From positions 363,856-376,206 of the forward strand of contig MU646306.1 in assembly GCA_026770585.1 (NCBI GenBank): a stretch of 12,351 nt of DNA, given 5' to 3'. Source of the DNA: Baffinella frigidus (taxonomy: Eukaryota > Cryptophyceae > Cryptomonadales > Baffinellaceae). The first letter of the stretch is position 1. Every line of letters starts with the position of its first letter. A model generated the notes under the pieces. It was not told the DNA's origin and ran no database searches. It worked only from the letters and a program-made list of their open reading frames with translations. Positions 12,258-12,351 of the stretch are shown in pieces. The translations under genes and the position numbers were made by a program.

Positions 12258-12351
12258 GCCTGTACTACCCGGGTGGTGCGTCCCGCCCCCCCCCCCCACA
12301 CACACTTCCGCCACGCCTCCGCCTCCACCGGGACAAAGAAGCAGTTCACCC

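Noticed and set aside
12258-12351. Next MSI1-like exon near GACAAAGAAGCAGTTCACCC
   Set aside because: The required phase (first base G completing Trp) has no AG immediately before it, and the codons do not match the family after TICLWD.

Overview
This is nuclear DNA from a eukaryote, not a bacterial or organellar segment. Coding DNA occurs as short islands of 41-269 bases. The islands are bounded by GT and AG, keep compatible reading phases, and are separated by 370-1,460 base introns. Much of the intron sequence is built from CCCTAAA-type heptamers (TTTAGGG on the other strand), the telomere repeat of plants, green algae, dinoflagellates and some other protists. Short exons, GC-rich third positions, hairpin-forming inverted-repeat elements in introns and the TTTAGGG unit suggest a microalga or related protist. 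The sequence does not decide which one.

Two genes are arranged head to head. On the minus strand, from about 5,040 down through base 205 and off the left edge, seven exon slots spell an unrecognised protein with an N-terminal WW domain split by an intron and an EF-hand split by an intron. One exon of this gene is present in a tandem array of about five copies. On the plus strand, from about 6,041 through 12,150 and off the right edge, seven exons encode roughly the N-terminal half of a histone-binding WD40 protein of the RBBP4/RbAp48/MSI1 family (chromatin assembly, Polycomb and deacetylase complexes). The predicted joins keep frame without a stop in both genes.

Layout: 1-1,150 is the 3' part of the WW/EF-hand gene, with AG microsatellite, EF-hand exons and hairpin elements. 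1,155-1,990 is a telomere-like intron block with one exon inside. 1,990-2,650 is the tandem exon array. 2,650-4,180 is a duplicated 200 base block and inverted-repeat elements. 4,255-5,040 is the WW-domain exons. About 5,150-6,040 is a GC-rich divergent intergenic region. 6,041-7,642 is the first two RBBP4/MSI1 exons, separated by a run of five or six inverted-repeat elements. 7,643-12,351 is the remaining exons inside CCCTAAA-type introns that also hold many broken exon copies.

Three patterns stand out. First, the C-rich CCCTAAA strand is the sense strand in both genes although they run in opposite directions, and the repeat often reaches to within a few bases of a splice site. Second, nearly every exon has partial copies in the adjacent intron, and where alignable these copies differ mainly at synonymous positions. 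Third, inverted-repeat elements ending CCACCA/TGGTGG, and others, lie against splice sites or interrupt exon copies, as introner elements do. All exon calls come from reading the sequence and family motifs; no transcript evidence was available.
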